Origin: Streptomyces violaceusniger
Lineage (GTDB): Bacteria; Actinomycetota; Actinomycetes; Streptomycetales; Streptomycetaceae
DNA: 64,000 bases
Assembly (NCBI GenBank): GCA_005405945.1
Contig: BJHW01000002.1
Coordinates: 1,922,001-1,986,000 of the forward strand
Reading direction: 5' to 3'
The position numbers and the translations under genes are program-made. Shown here in pieces: positions 18,601-28,222 of this stretch. Numbering within the stretch: position 1 is the first letter of the stretch; each line of letters opens with the position of its first letter. The notes beneath the pieces are model-generated. The model saw nothing but the letters and a program-made list of their open reading frames with translations. It had not been told where the DNA came from and searched no databases.

Positions 18601-18951
18601 TGGACCGTCCAACTGCTCCAGATGCGCCACGGCTGGGCCGAACCCGGACTGCGCACCACCCGCACCCGCGAGGCCCTGGCCGCCGCCCACGCCGTCGAAC
18701 TGATCACCACCGAGGACGCCCAGACCCTCGACGAGGCCTGGATCCTGGCCAGCCGCGTCCGCAACGCCGTCATGCTCGTCCGCGGCCGCCCCGGCGACAC
18801 CTTCCCCACCGACGTCCGCGAACTGGCCGCCGTGGCCCGCTACCTGGGCTACGGCCCCGGCCACGTCGGCGAAATGCTGGAAGACTACCGCCGCACCACC
18901 CGCCGGGCACGGGCGGTGGTGGAACGCCTCTTCTACGACTACGAGAACTGA
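15664..18951 (+). CDS. glnE: bifunctional glutamine synthetase adenylyltransferase/deadenylylase
   Basis: About 1095 residues with two nucleotidyltransferase units. The N-terminal unit has GTGQCGGRELNYASDVDVVF (near residue 230) and removes AMP from glutamine synthetase; the C-terminal unit has GLGRFGGHELSYGSDADVLF (near 812) and adds it. GlnD-linker helices follow each. This tunes GSI activity to nitrogen supply in the cytoplasm. ATG 15664 has GGAGG eight bases upstream and gives the family start GRRSSEVSRLLRCGF; ATG 15640 is an in-frame alternative. The gene is intact over 3.3 kb. A central segment (VSWPPQGGCGAPAIPPTARF) looks like an insert. No glnA is adjacent. Confidence 0.96.
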   Translation: MALPQGRRSSEVSRLLRCGFSDVSVARRLLDAPELAGVCSGSVLLEGLGATADPDLALRGLVRLVEALPEVPETSEMPEIPGDGGDKERIDSRQALLDALITVGPLRDGLLGVLGVSEAMGDHLARHPRHWQALVTDKAADLPPTTRDVERALAEGVWGEPGAGLSRPDALRVAYRRALLAIAARDVCGTIDVTQVAAELTDLATATLRAALEIAAEERPEDAASCRLAVIGTGQCGGRELNYASDVDVVFVAEAVDGTEEAKAVRAATRLASRLTRICSDVTIEGTIWPVDADLRPEGRDGPLVRTLSGHLAYYQRRAGIGEFQALLKARPVAGDSALGKAYVDAVGPLVWQAVGREDVVSYVRQVCRRAVGDIPGGDVPGVGADREPKLGTRGLRDVEFTVRLLQLVHGRSDESLRGGTTLEVLAALAAGGYVGCSDAAALSEAYRFLRSVEQRTQLYLLRRTRRVPQDEADLRRLGRSLGAVYGWDRHADPVSELGAAWRRYAREVRRPHVKLFFRPLLDAVARLESGRVRLSRQAAEQRLKALGYADPAAALRHVEALASGVTRKAAIQRTLLPVLLGWFADSADPDAGLLGLRKVSDALGKTPWYLRLLRDEGAAAENLARVLSAGRLAPDLLLRAPEAVAVLSAPEGLRPRGRAHLEQEVLAAVGRADGAEQAVAVVRGVRRREMFRTAAADVIASARLLNEVAQPTVSWPPQGGCGAPAIPPTARFPHGVRPAVEVPSALRDCEPHVPARLSNRTALPEEPAGPGALVDMVGDALSDLNAATLAGALRAAVRDTWGDELPTRFAVIGLGRFGGHELSYGSDADVLFVHEPREGTDEQEAARAAFAVANEMRRLLQLPTVDPPLLIDADLRPEGKSGPLVRTLASYAAYYRRWSLVWESQALLRAEPVAGDPDLGRRFIELIDPLRYPAEGLGEDAIREIRRLKARMESERLPRGADPTTHAKLGRGGLSDVEWTVQLLQMRHGWAEPGLRTTRTREALAAAHAVELITTEDAQTLDEAWILASRVRNAVMLVRGRPGDTFPTDVRELAAVARYLGYGPGHVGEMLEDYRRTTRRARAVVERLFYDYEN

Positions 18952-18969
18952 CCTGAACGAGCTCGCTTG

Positions 18970-19591
18970 TCAGGAGACCCTCGTGGCCGACCCCACCAGA
19001 CGGGCCGGCCACGAGGACGACGTGTTCAGCCCCCGAGGGGGTGCCCCAGCCCGGTACCGGGTCACCGACGTCGTGCGTGGCGAAGAAATCCGCGACTTCG
19101 GCGGCTTCTTCCGCGTCCGGCTGATCGTTGGTGCACTCGGGGCCCGCCCAGGCGCCGGACATCACCTTGGAGCAGACGCTGCCCGGACCAAGGTCGCTCA
19201 GCGACAGAATGTGCCCGAGTTCATGGACGGCGATGCGGGACGGCTTGTACTTCTGAGCATCCCCGGTTTCGAGGTAGACCCAGCCCCTGCCCAGGCCGTT
19301 GAGGAAGGCGTGGGAAGCGGTGCCGTTCGCGGTCGTGTATTCCTTGACCCGCAACGCCGCCGGGGTGTCCTGCTCGACGAACTTGATGCTGGGGACGGCC
19401 TTGTTCCAGATGTCCATCGCATCCCGGACCGAATCCGCAGAGGATCCGGCCAGAAGGAGATCGATCGGAATAACCTCCGGTTCGGGCTCCGCGGCGTTCG
19501 CCGGAGCACCGGCACCCACCACGACAGCACCGGCGCATAATACGGCCGCCATCAGATTCATCGCTCGTCTCCGCACTGCCACGATCTCCAT
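18970..19591 (-). CDS. snapalysin-type secreted zinc protease
   Basis: M7-like extracellular metalloprotease. ATG 19591 gives an n-region with RRR and a hydrophobic core ending ANAAEPEPE, a Sec signal peptide; ATG 19561 has a better GGAG site but loses the charged n-region. The zinc motif is HELGHILSLSD, in which the family Gly of HExxHxxGxxD is replaced by Ser, with Asp as third ligand. CSKVMSG and CTN later hold the disulfide. The C-terminus is unclear: the frame stays open past the normal end (DFFATHD, about 19085) and through the glnE terminator to 18770, so a base error or lost stop near 19080 is likely. The left boundary given is approximate. Confidence 0.75.
18979..19016. terminator. 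hairpin between convergent glnE and protease genes
   Basis: Ten-base perfect arms CCTCGTGGCC and GGCCACGAGG separated by 18 nt, 28 bases after the glnE stop. Likely ends glnE transcription; may also serve the opposite gene. Confidence 0.6.
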
Positions 19592-19813
19592 CACGCCTAT
19601 GGGTTTCCGTTGATGTCGCGCACGGGAAACGGGAACAGCCGCTGGATTTTGACGGCCGTTCCCGTATGCGCACCAGCAGGAATCTACTGGAGGGGATTCC
19701 GCCACAGCCACCATGACAAAACATCTGTCATCCGAGAAGTGCCTATAAAAGCGGAGAACTGCCGGGACGTCGTCGAGCAGGCAGGGTGCAGGTGGCGGTG
19801 CCACCCGCTGCTG

Positions 19814-21138
19814 TCACTCGCTGGGGCTCCGCGAAGGCAGTGACCTGCCCAGCATCTGGCAGGTCGCCGCTTCGACGAGGGTCTTGTTCGCGGTCGCGGC
19901 CGCCTTTTCCTTGATGCCGAAGTTCGTGCTCGTCAGGACCGCGACGCTGCGGTGCCCACCGGCGTCGGTGTAGATCTCGCTGGAGTAGCCGGGCAGGCCG
20001 CCGGTGTGGCCCCACACCGTTCCGCAGGGCGTGTTCACCTTCATCAGGCCGAGCCCGTAACCGCCGCCTTCCTCGGGGCGGAGACGGTGGTGCGCATCTG
20101 CTTCATCTGGGCCTTGGGCAGCAGCCTGCCGGACATCAGCGCGGTCAGGAAACGCTGCCAGTCCTGTGCGGTGGAGACCATGGCTCCCGCCGCCCCGGCC
20201 CAGCTCGGGTCGATGGCGGCGGTGTCGACGTTGCTCCCGGGACGTTCGGGGCCGACGAACCCGACGCCTTCGGGCAGGTCCACGGTGGGGGAGAGGATGT
20301 CCTTCAGGCGCTCGGCGTCCGGCTCGTAGCCGGTCACGTGCTGCTTCCCGGTGCTCCAGTCGGCGTTCGTGGCCAGGTACGAGTCCTTCATCCCCAACGG
20401 CTTGGTGATCTTCTGCTCGATCAACTCGGCCAGGCTGCGCCCGGTGGCCTTCTCCAGGATCAGCCCGAGGGCCGCGTAGTTGGCGTTGCTGTAGGAGTAC
20501 TTCTCACCGGGTTCGGCCGGCGGGTCCTGCTCGGGAGTGATGGCGAGAAGGTCCTCCGGCCGCCAGGTGCGCCGCTCCTGGCCCGTGAGGGAGGGCAGGA
20601 ATTCCGGTGTCAACAGGAAGTCACCCAGACCGCTGGTGTGGTTGAGCAGCATCCGGACGGTGATGTCCGCGCCGCCCTTGACCAGTCCGGGCAGCCACTT
20701 CTCCACCGGGTCGTCCAGGCGGACCTTGTCCTCGGCCACCAGTTGCAGGACGAGGGTCGCGGTGACCGTCTTGGTGTTGGATCCGACTCTGAACTGGTCG
20801 TCGACGGCGAGGCGGTGGTCGTCCTTCGTCCAGGCGGCCTGCCGTGCGATCTCCACGGGCGACCCGCTGCCGCGGTCGACCCGGACGATCACCCCCAGGG
20901 AACCGTTGTCCGCCGCCTTCTGCGCGATGCCGGCCAGCCTCTTGCCGGCCGCCGCGTCCGTCGCGTCCGTCGCGTCCGCCGCGCCCCCCGCGTCCGCCGC
21001 GCTCCGATCGGCCGACGTCTTCGCCGCGCTCGACTCCGTGTCCGAGCAGCCCATGAGCACCCCGCTCATACCGGTCGCCAACGCCACTGTCAGCACTCCG
21101 CGCAGGATCCGGTGGCGAGATGACGTGTGTGCGGACAT
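19814..21138 (-). pseudogene. serine beta-lactamase-like lipoprotein, frameshifted
   Basis: PF00144 family. ATG 21138 with GAAGGGAA site; a lipobox (VLMGCS) marks a membrane-anchored lipoprotein. A low-complexity linker of Ala/Asp/Thr triplets follows. Catalytic motifs are SNTK (GSNTKTVTA), LLNHTSG, YSNANY (YxN) and GHTGGLPGYSS. The frame is lost at 20071-20078, where the coding strand reads CCCCGAGG; adding a G gives SAPEEGGGYGLGLMKVNTPC and the end at 19814, about 440 residues. Likely a D-Ala-D-Ala carboxypeptidase or esterase at the outer face of the membrane. Confidence 0.86.
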
Positions 21139-21357
21139 GGCAGTTCCCTTCGGCGCATGACGGTTGCTCCGTGCGTCGGAACCCGGGCGCTCTTCCCGCC
21201 GGCCGGCCTTGCGGCGGCCCCTCCGCACAGCGACCATTCAGCCAGCGACAGCCGCCCGGCACATCGCTCGATGGCAGGCCTTCAGCAGGCCGCGGGTCAT
21301 TCGATGGAGTGACACGGGCGGGGCCCCGCATCGCGCTGCCCCGTCCACCGCGCGCGG

Positions 21358-22023
21358 TCAGGACAGCGTGTTCCTGGCCAGCACCGCCGCCTGCGCCCGG
21401 CTCTGACAGCCGGTCTTCGTGAGCATGCGGCTGACGTGCGTCTTCACCGTGTGCAGGCTCACCACGAGCCGGTCGGCGATCTCGGCGTTGCTCAGCCCGT
21501 CCCCGACCAGCCGCAGCACGTCGCGCTCCCGCTCGGTGAGGTCCCTCAGCCGGGCCAGCTCCTGCTCACTGGGCCGCTGCCGGGCACGCAGATGCCCCTC
21601 GATGATCCGGCTGGTCACCGCCGGGCTCAGCGCGCTGTGCCCGGCCGCCGCCGCCCGCACCGCCCCGGTCAGCTCCTCGTACGCGCTGTTCTTCAGCAGG
21701 AAGCCGGATGCCCCGGCTGCCAGCGCTTCGTCGACGTAACTGTCCAGGTCGAACGTCGTCAGCATGAGCACCTGGCTCCGCCCGGGCCCGAGGAGCCCCC
21801 GGCGGCCCAGCTCGGCCAGCGCCCACAGCCCGTTCCGGCGCGGCATGCGGATGTCCAGCAGCAGCACGTCCGGCCTCAGCCGCGCGCACGCCTCGACGGC
21901 TTCCTCGCCGTCAGCCGCGGTGCCCACCACGGTGAGGTCGGCCTGACTGTCCAGGATCGCGCTCAGGCCGGCGAGGATGATCGGCTCGTCGTCCACCACG
22001 AGCACGCTGATCTGCTCAGGCAC
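21358..22023 (-). CDS. NarL-family response regulator
   Basis: 221 residues: receiver domain with DDEP and phospho-acceptor D57 (LLLDIRMP), LLKNSAYEE as Lys region, then a LuxR HTH with LTERERDVLRLVGDG and SLHTVKTHVSRMLTKTG. GTG 22023 is chosen because it overlaps the kinase stop by eight bases and starts directly at the receiver fold; the longer frame to 22071 lies inside the kinase. Activated by the adjacent kinase. Confidence 0.92.
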   Translation of the reverse strand: MPEQISVLVVDDEPIILAGLSAILDSQADLTVVGTAADGEEAVEACARLRPDVLLLDIRMPRRNGLWALAELGRRGLLGPGRSQVLMLTTFDLDSYVDEALAAGASGFLLKNSAYEELTGAVRAAAAGHSALSPAVTSRIIEGHLRARQRPSEQELARLRDLTERERDVLRLVGDGLSNAEIADRLVVSLHTVKTHVSRMLTKTGCQSRAQAAVLARNTLS

Positions 22024-23218
22024 CGGCCATCTCCAGGGGCATCGTGGCGACGACGCGAAAGCCGCCGTCACCGGTCGGTCCCGCGGTGAGTTCTCCGCCC
22101 AGCGCGCTCACCCGTTCACGCATGCTGACCAGGCCGAGCCCGATCCCCGCGCCGGCCGTGCCGCGCCGCGCCGCGCGGCTGTTCTCCACTTCGCACCGCA
22201 GTCTGCCGGCCGTGCCGTCGACGGTGAGCCGGACCGGCGCCCCGGGCGCGTGACGTCGAGCGTTGGCCAGTGCTTCCTGCACGATGCGGTACCCCGCCGT
22301 CTGCACCGGAGTCGGCAACGACTCCAGTACGGTCCCCGTCGTCGTCCCCATCCGCACCTCGACCGTCCCTCCCGCGGCACGGTGGCTGTCCAGCAGCGCA
22401 CCCAGCTCACCCAGGCCGGGCACCGGCTGCAAGGGGGCCGCGTCCGCCGGATCACGGAGCATACGCAGCAGATCACGCAGCTCACCACCGCTCTGCCGAC
22501 CCGCCGCCGCCAGCCCGTCGACCTGGGTACGGGCCCAGTCGGGCAGTTCGCCACCGCGGGCACGCAGGGCCTCCGCGTGCACGACGAGCAGGGTGAGCGA
22601 ATGCGCCACCACATCGTGCATCTCGCGGGCGATCCGCGCCCGCTCCCGCTGTGCGGCCTGCGCCGCCTCCAAGCGCCGCGCGCGACTCGCCTCGGCCGCC
22701 CGCAGCTCGGCCGTGGCGAGCAGCGCGCGCTGGGTACGGGAGGCGAAGCCCATCGCCCACGCCAGTGGCATCGGGGCCAGCGCGGCGACAACGTCCAGAC
22801 CGCCCCGGAACTCACTGGCGCCGGCCGTCATCCGGTTCACCCACAGGCCGAGCAGCCCCAGCACGCCGCCGCCGAGCAACGCCGACACGGTACGCGGCCA
22901 ACTCGGGCAGCGGCTGCCCAGGTTGTACAGCAGCACGGCGAGCGGCACGAAGGCCAGCGGAGTCAGCTTGGCCCCCTCGCCCGCGCTCACCACCAGCGCC
23001 GCCACCAGCGCACCGAAGCCCGTGACGAAGGCCGTCACCGGCCACCGCCGTCGCAGCCCCAAAACCACCGCGGCCACCGCCTCGTACCCGATGAGCGACG
23101 ACCACGCCGACCCCGACGTGTCGACGTACGGCTGCGACAGCAGCGGCGGCAGAAACGTCAGGGCGACCAGGCCGGCATCAGCGACCCACCTGGGGCCCTT
23201 GCCGTCAACCACGTTCAT
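22016..23218 (-). CDS. DesK/NarL-type sensor histidine kinase
   Basis: A 400-residue protein with about five membrane segments (residues 10-155), a coiled linker, the HisKA_3 box REMHDVVAHSLTLLVVH (H201) and an HATPase_c domain with YRIVQEALANARRHA and GIGLGLVSMRERV. ATG 23218 is chosen; the frame extends further only into the LysR gene upstream. Coupled to the response regulator by an 8-bp overlap. The signal is unknown. Unlike the first and third pairs in the window, both members are intact. Confidence 0.93.
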   Translation of the reverse strand: MNVVDGKGPRWVADAGLVALTFLPPLLSQPYVDTSGSAWSSLIGYEAVAAVVLGLRRRWPVTAFVTGFGALVAALVVSAGEGAKLTPLAFVPLAVLLYNLGSRCPSWPRTVSALLGGGVLGLLGLWVNRMTAGASEFRGGLDVVAALAPMPLAWAMGFASRTQRALLATAELRAAEASRARRLEAAQAAQRERARIAREMHDVVAHSLTLLVVHAEALRARGGELPDWARTQVDGLAAAGRQSGGELRDLLRMLRDPADAAPLQPVPGLGELGALLDSHRAAGGTVEVRMGTTTGTVLESLPTPVQTAGYRIVQEALANARRHAPGAPVRLTVDGTAGRLRCEVENSRAARRGTAGAGIGLGLVSMRERVSALGGELTAGPTGDGGFRVVATMPLEMAGA

Positions 23219-23267
23219 CCGCCCGACACTAACGGTGGTTCGCGGTGGCGGGTTCGTCCGGGAGTCC

Positions 23268-24210
23268 TCATGCGTGGCCGAGCCGCCGGTCGAGCGCGGC
23301 GCCGACGTCGGGGCAGTTCCTGCGGACGGTGTCGAGGAAGGCGCCCAGCACCGGGGAGCGGTCCCGGTCGGCGAAGGACAGGACCAGGTCGGGCAGCGCC
23401 GTGCGCGGGTCACCTCGCAGAACCAGACGCCCGGGCGCGGGGCCGACAGCATGCGGGAGGGCCCGAGGCCCACGCCGACCCCGCAGGCGGCCAGGCCGAT
23501 GATGGTGTGCACGTCCCTGGCGACGGTCGCACCGTCCAGCGCGGCGGCATCCTCACCGAGCAGGGTGCGCAGCCCGGCGGCGACCGCGGGCTCGTCCTCC
23601 CCGGGGCCACGATCAGCGGCTGCCGCCGCAGTTGGTTCACACTCACCGACGTCTGGCCCGCGTAGGGGTGCGCGCCGCTGACCACGGCGATGAGATGGTC
23701 GTGCCCGACCGGGACGGACACCAGGTGCTCGGCCCCGGCGCCCCGTGGCGGTCCGAGGGTGACGGCCACGTCCAGTTCCCCGGCCATGAGAGCGGCCGCG
23801 CTGCTGCCGGATGCCATCTCGTGCAGCTCCAGCCGTACGTCGGGCCGCTCGCGGCCGAACCGGCCCAGGACGTCCGGCAGCGGGTCGAGCAGCGCGGAGG
23901 CGATGAAGCCCAGGCGCAGTCGGCCCGTCTCACCGCGCGCCGCCCGGCCGGCGTCGACCGTGGCCGCCGTCATTTCCTCCAGCGCCCGCCGCGCCCGGGT
24001 GAGGAACGCCTCGCCCGCGGCGGTTGGGAACACGCCCTGGCGCGTACGGTCGAACAGCCGGGCCCCGGTCTCGCGCTCCAGGTCGGCGATCTGTTTGGAC
24101 AGCGGGGGCTGCGCGATGCCCAGCGCGTCGGCCGCCCTGCCGAAGTGTCCGTGCTCGGCGAGGGCGAGCGCGTACCGCAGATGCCGCGCCTCCATGGTCA
24201 GCCCTTCCAT
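23268..24210 (-). pseudogene. LysR-family regulator with two frameshifts
   Basis: MEARHLRYALALAEHGHFGR begins a LysR HTH (PPLSKQIADLERETG). The ligand-binding domain follows to QPLIVAPG, where one base is missing (23597-23606, GGGGAGG on the coding strand). The next frame reads VHTIIGLAACGVGVGLGPS to WFCEVT, where another base is missing (23407-23409), and then RTALPDLVLSFADRD to the stop at 23268. Repaired length is ~313 residues. It is divergent from the hydrolase stub and MFS gene, which it probably regulated. Confidence 0.83.
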
Positions 24211-24286
24211 ATCCGAAAAGTATCGCCACCCAGCCTGTCACATCTTTCAGTGGATGGCGCTGCCGTCGCCGACTGGGATGGGGGCC

Positions 24287-24409
24287 ATGACGTCCTCCCT
24301 GAACACCGATGTGAACGACACCGTCTTCGTTCTCGTCCACGGCGCCTGGCACGGCTCGTGGCAGTGGGCGGCGACGCAGCGCGCACTCGCCGAGGCCCTG
24401 GTCCGGTGA
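24287..24409 (+). pseudogene. alpha/beta hydrolase N-terminal stub
   Basis: ATG 24287 encodes 40 residues that match the beginning of alpha/beta hydrolases (VFVLVHGAWHGSWQWAATQR), with the first strand and oxyanion HG motif, then a TGA. The nucleophile Ser, acid and His are missing. The TGA overlaps the GTG start of the MFS gene, so a deletion has removed nearly all the hydrolase and fused its 5' end to the transporter start. Confidence 0.75.
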
Positions 24410-25799
24410 ACGGCGGTCGGTTCCTGCTGCCTGTGGTGCTGAGTGCCACCTTCGCGCAGCTGCTCAACGTCACGATCGCGCAGATCGCCGCTCCGGCCAT
24501 CCAGTCCGGCCTGGGCGTGGGCCCCGGTGCGGTGCAGCTCGTCCTGGCCGGATACACCCTGGCGTACGCGTGCCTGCTCATCACCGCAGCACGGCTGGGC
24601 GACCGCTACGGTTACCGGCGGCTGTTCGTGCTGGGCACCGCGGTGTTCACGGTCGGCTCGGTGACCTGCGCCGCCGCCCCCGGCGCCGGATGGCTGGTCG
24701 CGGCCCGGCTGGTGCAGGGCGCGGGCAGCGGCCTGGTCGCCCCACAGGTGCTCTCGCTCATCCGCACCGGCGTATCCCGGAACGTCGCCCACGAGCCCTC
24801 GCCCTGTACGGCGCGACGATGGGCGTGGCCTCGCTGGCCGGGCCGCTCATCGGTGGGCTTGTCGTCGGCACCGACCTCTTCGGCCTCGGCTGGCGGGCGG
24901 TCTTCCTGGTCACGGTGCCGGTGGCGGTCGTCTCGCTGGCGGGGGCGGCCCTGCTGCCCCGTACGCGCGGTACGGACGGGCAGCGCGTGGACTGGGTCGG
25001 GGCGGCTCTGGCCACCACGGGCTTCGGCGCGCTGGTCCTGCCGTGTGCGCTGGGCCGGGAGGCCGGCTGGCCCTGGTGGACGTGGGCTTCCTTCGCCGTG
25101 GCCGCGGCGGCCCTCACCTGCTTCGTCCTCACCCTCCGGCACCGGCCGGCCCCTCTGGTGCACCCGTCGGTGCTGCGGGACGGGACCGCGCGGCGGGGCG
25201 TGCTGCTGGTGTTCGTGTTCAACGCCGGGGTGCCGTCGTTCACGTATCTGCTGTTCCTGCACCTGCAGTCCGCCCTCGGGTATCCGGCGCTGTCCGCCGC
25301 GCTGGTGTCGGCGCCGTTCGCCGCCGCGGCCGTCCTGGGCAGCCGTGCCGCTCCGGCCCTCTCCCGCCGCCTGGGCCCGACTGCGCTGACGGCCGCGGCG
25401 CTGGCACTGGCGGGTACGGCCCTGGCGCTCGCGCCGCTCATCGGCACCGCGCCGGGGCGCCGGGCGGCCCTGCCGGTGCTGGCGGCCGGGGGCGCGGCGT
25501 TCGGTCTGTTCACCGCCTCGGTGTTCACTTTGGTGCTGGCGGGCGTGCGGGGCGCCGCGGCGGGCTCGGTGTCCGGGCTGCTGCCCACGGCCCAGCAACT
25601 CGGCGGCTCGATCGGGGTGACGGCGGCAGGGCTGGCCTACTTCGCGCCGGCGGACGGTGCGAACGCGGCGTTCGGCCACGCCATGGCCTACGAGGCCGCG
25701 GTCTTCGTGCTCACGGCGTTGATCGCCATCCCACTGCGACGGACCAGTTCGGGGCCGGAGCGATCCCGGCCCCGATCACTTTCCGGAACACACAGGTAG
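24406..25799 (+). pseudogene. MFS drug exporter (DHA2-like), frameshifted
   Basis: About 465 residues with 12-14 membrane segments. Early motif LGDRYGYRRLFVLG is the MFS loop 2-3 signature. The frame is lost in TATCCCGGAA (24776-24780); adding a C gives GVSPERRPRALALYGATMG and the rest to 25799. Likely an H+-coupled efflux pump. It starts at GTG 24406 overlapping the hydrolase stub stop and is divergent from LysR. Confidence 0.85.
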
Positions 25800-25901
25800 A
25801 CCGCCGGACGCAGTTCAGGCTGAGCCGGCCGACGGCGGCCGGGTGAAGGCCGATGCCTCCGGCGTTTCCGGGCGCACGCCGTGAGGATCAGGAGCCGTTC
25901 C

Positions 25902-26434
25902 ATGCCGGATGAGATCACCCTGCGCCCCGTCACCGCCGACGATCTCGACCTGTTCGAGCGGGAGTTCAACGGGCCGGAGGGTTTCGGCACCCACGCGTGG
26001 TTCGGCTTCCAGTCGACGGCCGACCTGCGCCGCCGCTTCGCGGAGAACGGCCTGCTCGGTCCCGACGGCGGGCTGCTCTCCGTCGCCGAGGGGGCGTGAC
26101 GGTGGACCGGGTCAAGTGATTCCCCGGCAGTTGGGGGCCCGACGCCCTGGCCAACTGGAGCCTGGCGATCGGTCTGGTGCCCTCCGCGCGCGGCCGGGGC
26201 ATAGGCACCCGGGCCCAGCGGCTGCTGGCGGACTACCTCTTCGACCACACCAGGGCCGAACGGATTCAGGCCTGGACCGACTGCGCCAACCTCGCCGAGC
26301 AGCGCGCGTTGGAGAAGGCGGGCTTCGTCAGGGAGGGTGTGCTGCGCTCCGCGGTGTGGCGCGGCGGGCAGTGGCACGATTCGGTGCTCTTCTCCACGCT
26401 CCGCGCGGAGCGGTCCGGCGGCGCGGCGGGGTGA
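25902..26434 (+). pseudogene. GNAT acetyltransferase with frameshift and stop
   Basis: ATG 25902 with a GGAG site starts a RimJ/RimL-like GNAT (EITLRPVTADDLDLFEREF). A base is missing at GGGGCG (26090-26094). In the restored frame the sequence continues VTVDRVK and then hits TGA at 26117-26119 where Trp is expected, then FPGSWGPDALANWSLAIG, the acetyl-CoA loop ARGRGIGTRAQR and EKAGFVREGVLRSAVWR to 26434. Two independent lesions make this the most convincing true pseudogene among the frameshifted genes. Confidence 0.85.
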
Positions 26435-26548
26435 GGGCGGGACGGGCCATCAACCGCCTCGTATTGTCCCGGACGGTCGCCACCCGCTCACCCGGCCTCC
26501 GCCGGACCCAGCCCCCGAGGCCTGTAACGGCCGAGGGCCCCAGTGGTC

Positions 26549-27416
26549 TCAGCCGGACACCGCGCGCAGCGCCCCGGACCGGCGGCCCGTGAGCCGGTCC
26601 AGCGCGGCGGCGGAGGCGTCGTCGGCGGGGATGTGCACCACCAGGCGTTGATCGTCGTCGGCGGGCAGCTCCAGCGTCTCGTACGCCAGGCGGAGTTCCC
26701 CCTCCTCGGGGTGAACGAGACGCAGGACGCCGTTCGCCCTCGGCAGACCGGGCAGGGTCGTCACCCGCTCGGCGAAGTCCGCACCGGCGGTCACGGTCAG
26801 CTCGTCGGCGACCGCCGCGATATGGGGTCCGCGCGGAACGGCCCCTGCTTGAGCGCGGCCACCTGGTCATCGGCGACCCGGTCCCAGTCGGGGTAGGCGG
26901 TGCGGGCCCGCGCGTCGGTGAAGACGTAGCGGACCAGGCTGGGCGGGCCGCCGTCCGTGCCGTGGGCATCGAGGAGCCCCAGCGGCCGGGTGAGCCGTTC
27001 GTACGCCTCCGTCCAGGCCAGGAGCTCGCCCAACCCGTTGCGCAGAACGGCCGGGGCGGGCTCGAGACGGTCCAGCAGCGCCCGCACAGTGGGCCGCACC
27101 GTACGGCCCGGCACCGCCCCGCCCCGGCAGGTGAACCCGCCCTCGGCCCCCTTGGAGAGCCGGTGCAGATGGACCCGCTCGCTCGCGGTCAGCCGCAGCG
27201 CGTCGGCGAGCGCGGAGAGCACGGGCGCGGACGGTCTGCGGTCGCGCCCCTGCTCCAGCCGGGTCACATACTCCACGCTGACCCCGGCGAGCGTGGCCAG
27301 CTCGGCCCGGCGCAACCCCGGCGTCCGGCGGCGCGGCCCGGTGGGCAGCCCCACGTCGGCGGGGCTACGGCCTCGCGGCGGCTGCGGAGGAAGAGCCCCA
27401 ACTCGTTGTCGCTCAC
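26549..27416 (-). pseudogene. XRE/MmyB-like transcriptional regulator, two frameshifts
   Basis: GTG 27416 starts LGLFLRSRREAVAP; after one missing base in the C run (27361-27364) the frame reads RRRTPGLRRAELATLAGVSV and YVTRLEQGRD, the HTH_31/XRE domain. The MmyB-like ligand domain follows (PTVRALLDRL to DQVAALKQGPF). A second missing base (26824-26827) leads to AAVADELTVTAGADF and the end at 26549. Repaired length is ~288 residues, normal for the family. It is divergent from the FMN reductase, whose promoter it may control. Confidence 0.82.
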
Positions 27417-27558
27417 GTGGTGAACGTAACAGCCGTGCCGGTGCGGATCGTGGCCCTGCCACTACCAGTCTCGGCCCGGTCTTCCTGGCACCCGGTGGCC
27501 ACGGCAGATTCGAAGGCGATCCAACGGACCCCGGCACGAGGAAAGGTGCTGAACCAGC

Positions 27559-28173
27559 ATGCCCACTGAGTCCCAGAACGGCGGAACCCTCAACCTCGCG
27601 GTGATCATCGGCAGCGTCCGGGAGGGCCGGTTCGGCCCGGTGGTCGCGAAGTGGTTCGCGGAACGGGCCGAGGAGTACGGCCGCTTCGCGGTGAACCTCG
27701 TCGATCTCGCCGACACGGCCCTGCCACTGTCCCTCCCGGCGGTGCCGCCCGCCCTCGAACCCCGGATGGCCCGCCCCGCCGGGATGGCGGACCTCACCCG
27801 GCGGCTCGAGCAGGCCGACGCGGTGGTCGTCGTGACGCCCGACTACAACCGCAGCTTCCCCGCCTCCCTGAAGGCCGCGATCGACTGGCACTACACGGAG
27901 TGGGAGGCCAAGCCGATCGGCTTCGTCGGCTACAGCGGAGCCGGCGGCGGCCTGCTCGCCATCGAACAGCTCCGCCAGGTCTTCGCCGAACTCCAGGCCC
28001 ATACGGTGCGCAACGTCGTCACGTTCCCGCGCTACTACGAGCTCTTCGGCCCGGAGGGCGAGCTACGGGACCCGGAGGGCCCGAACGGCGCCGCGAAGGC
28101 GATGCTCGACGAGCTGCTGTGGTGGGGCGAGCTCCTCCACGAGGCGCGTCGCACCCGGGCCGAGACCGCCTGA
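27559..28173 (+). CDS. NADPH-dependent FMN reductase
   Basis: A 204-residue flavodoxin-fold protein. GSVREGRFGPVVA near residue 18 is the FMN phosphate loop and TPDYNRSFPASLKAAIDW near 95 is the family's flavin-binding segment. It reduces FMN or quinones with NAD(P)H in the cytoplasm. Frame is intact. ATG 27559 follows an AGGAAAGG region upstream. Neighbour to an XRE regulator and a convergent HxlR regulator. Confidence 0.92.
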   Translation: MPTESQNGGTLNLAVIIGSVREGRFGPVVAKWFAERAEEYGRFAVNLVDLADTALPLSLPAVPPALEPRMARPAGMADLTRRLEQADAVVVVTPDYNRSFPASLKAAIDWHYTEWEAKPIGFVGYSGAGGGLLAIEQLRQVFAELQAHTVRNVVTFPRYYELFGPEGELRDPEGPNGAAKAMLDELLWWGELLHEARRTRAETA

Positions 28174-28222
28174 GCGGCCGGAGATCACCCTCACCGCCTG
28201 TCCTCCTGCCCGACGGCTCCGC

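Noticed and set aside
15670..18864. 1064-codon open frame antisense to glnE
   Set aside because: It mirrors the high-GC codon bias of glnE; product is low-complexity Gly/Ala/Arg with no family.
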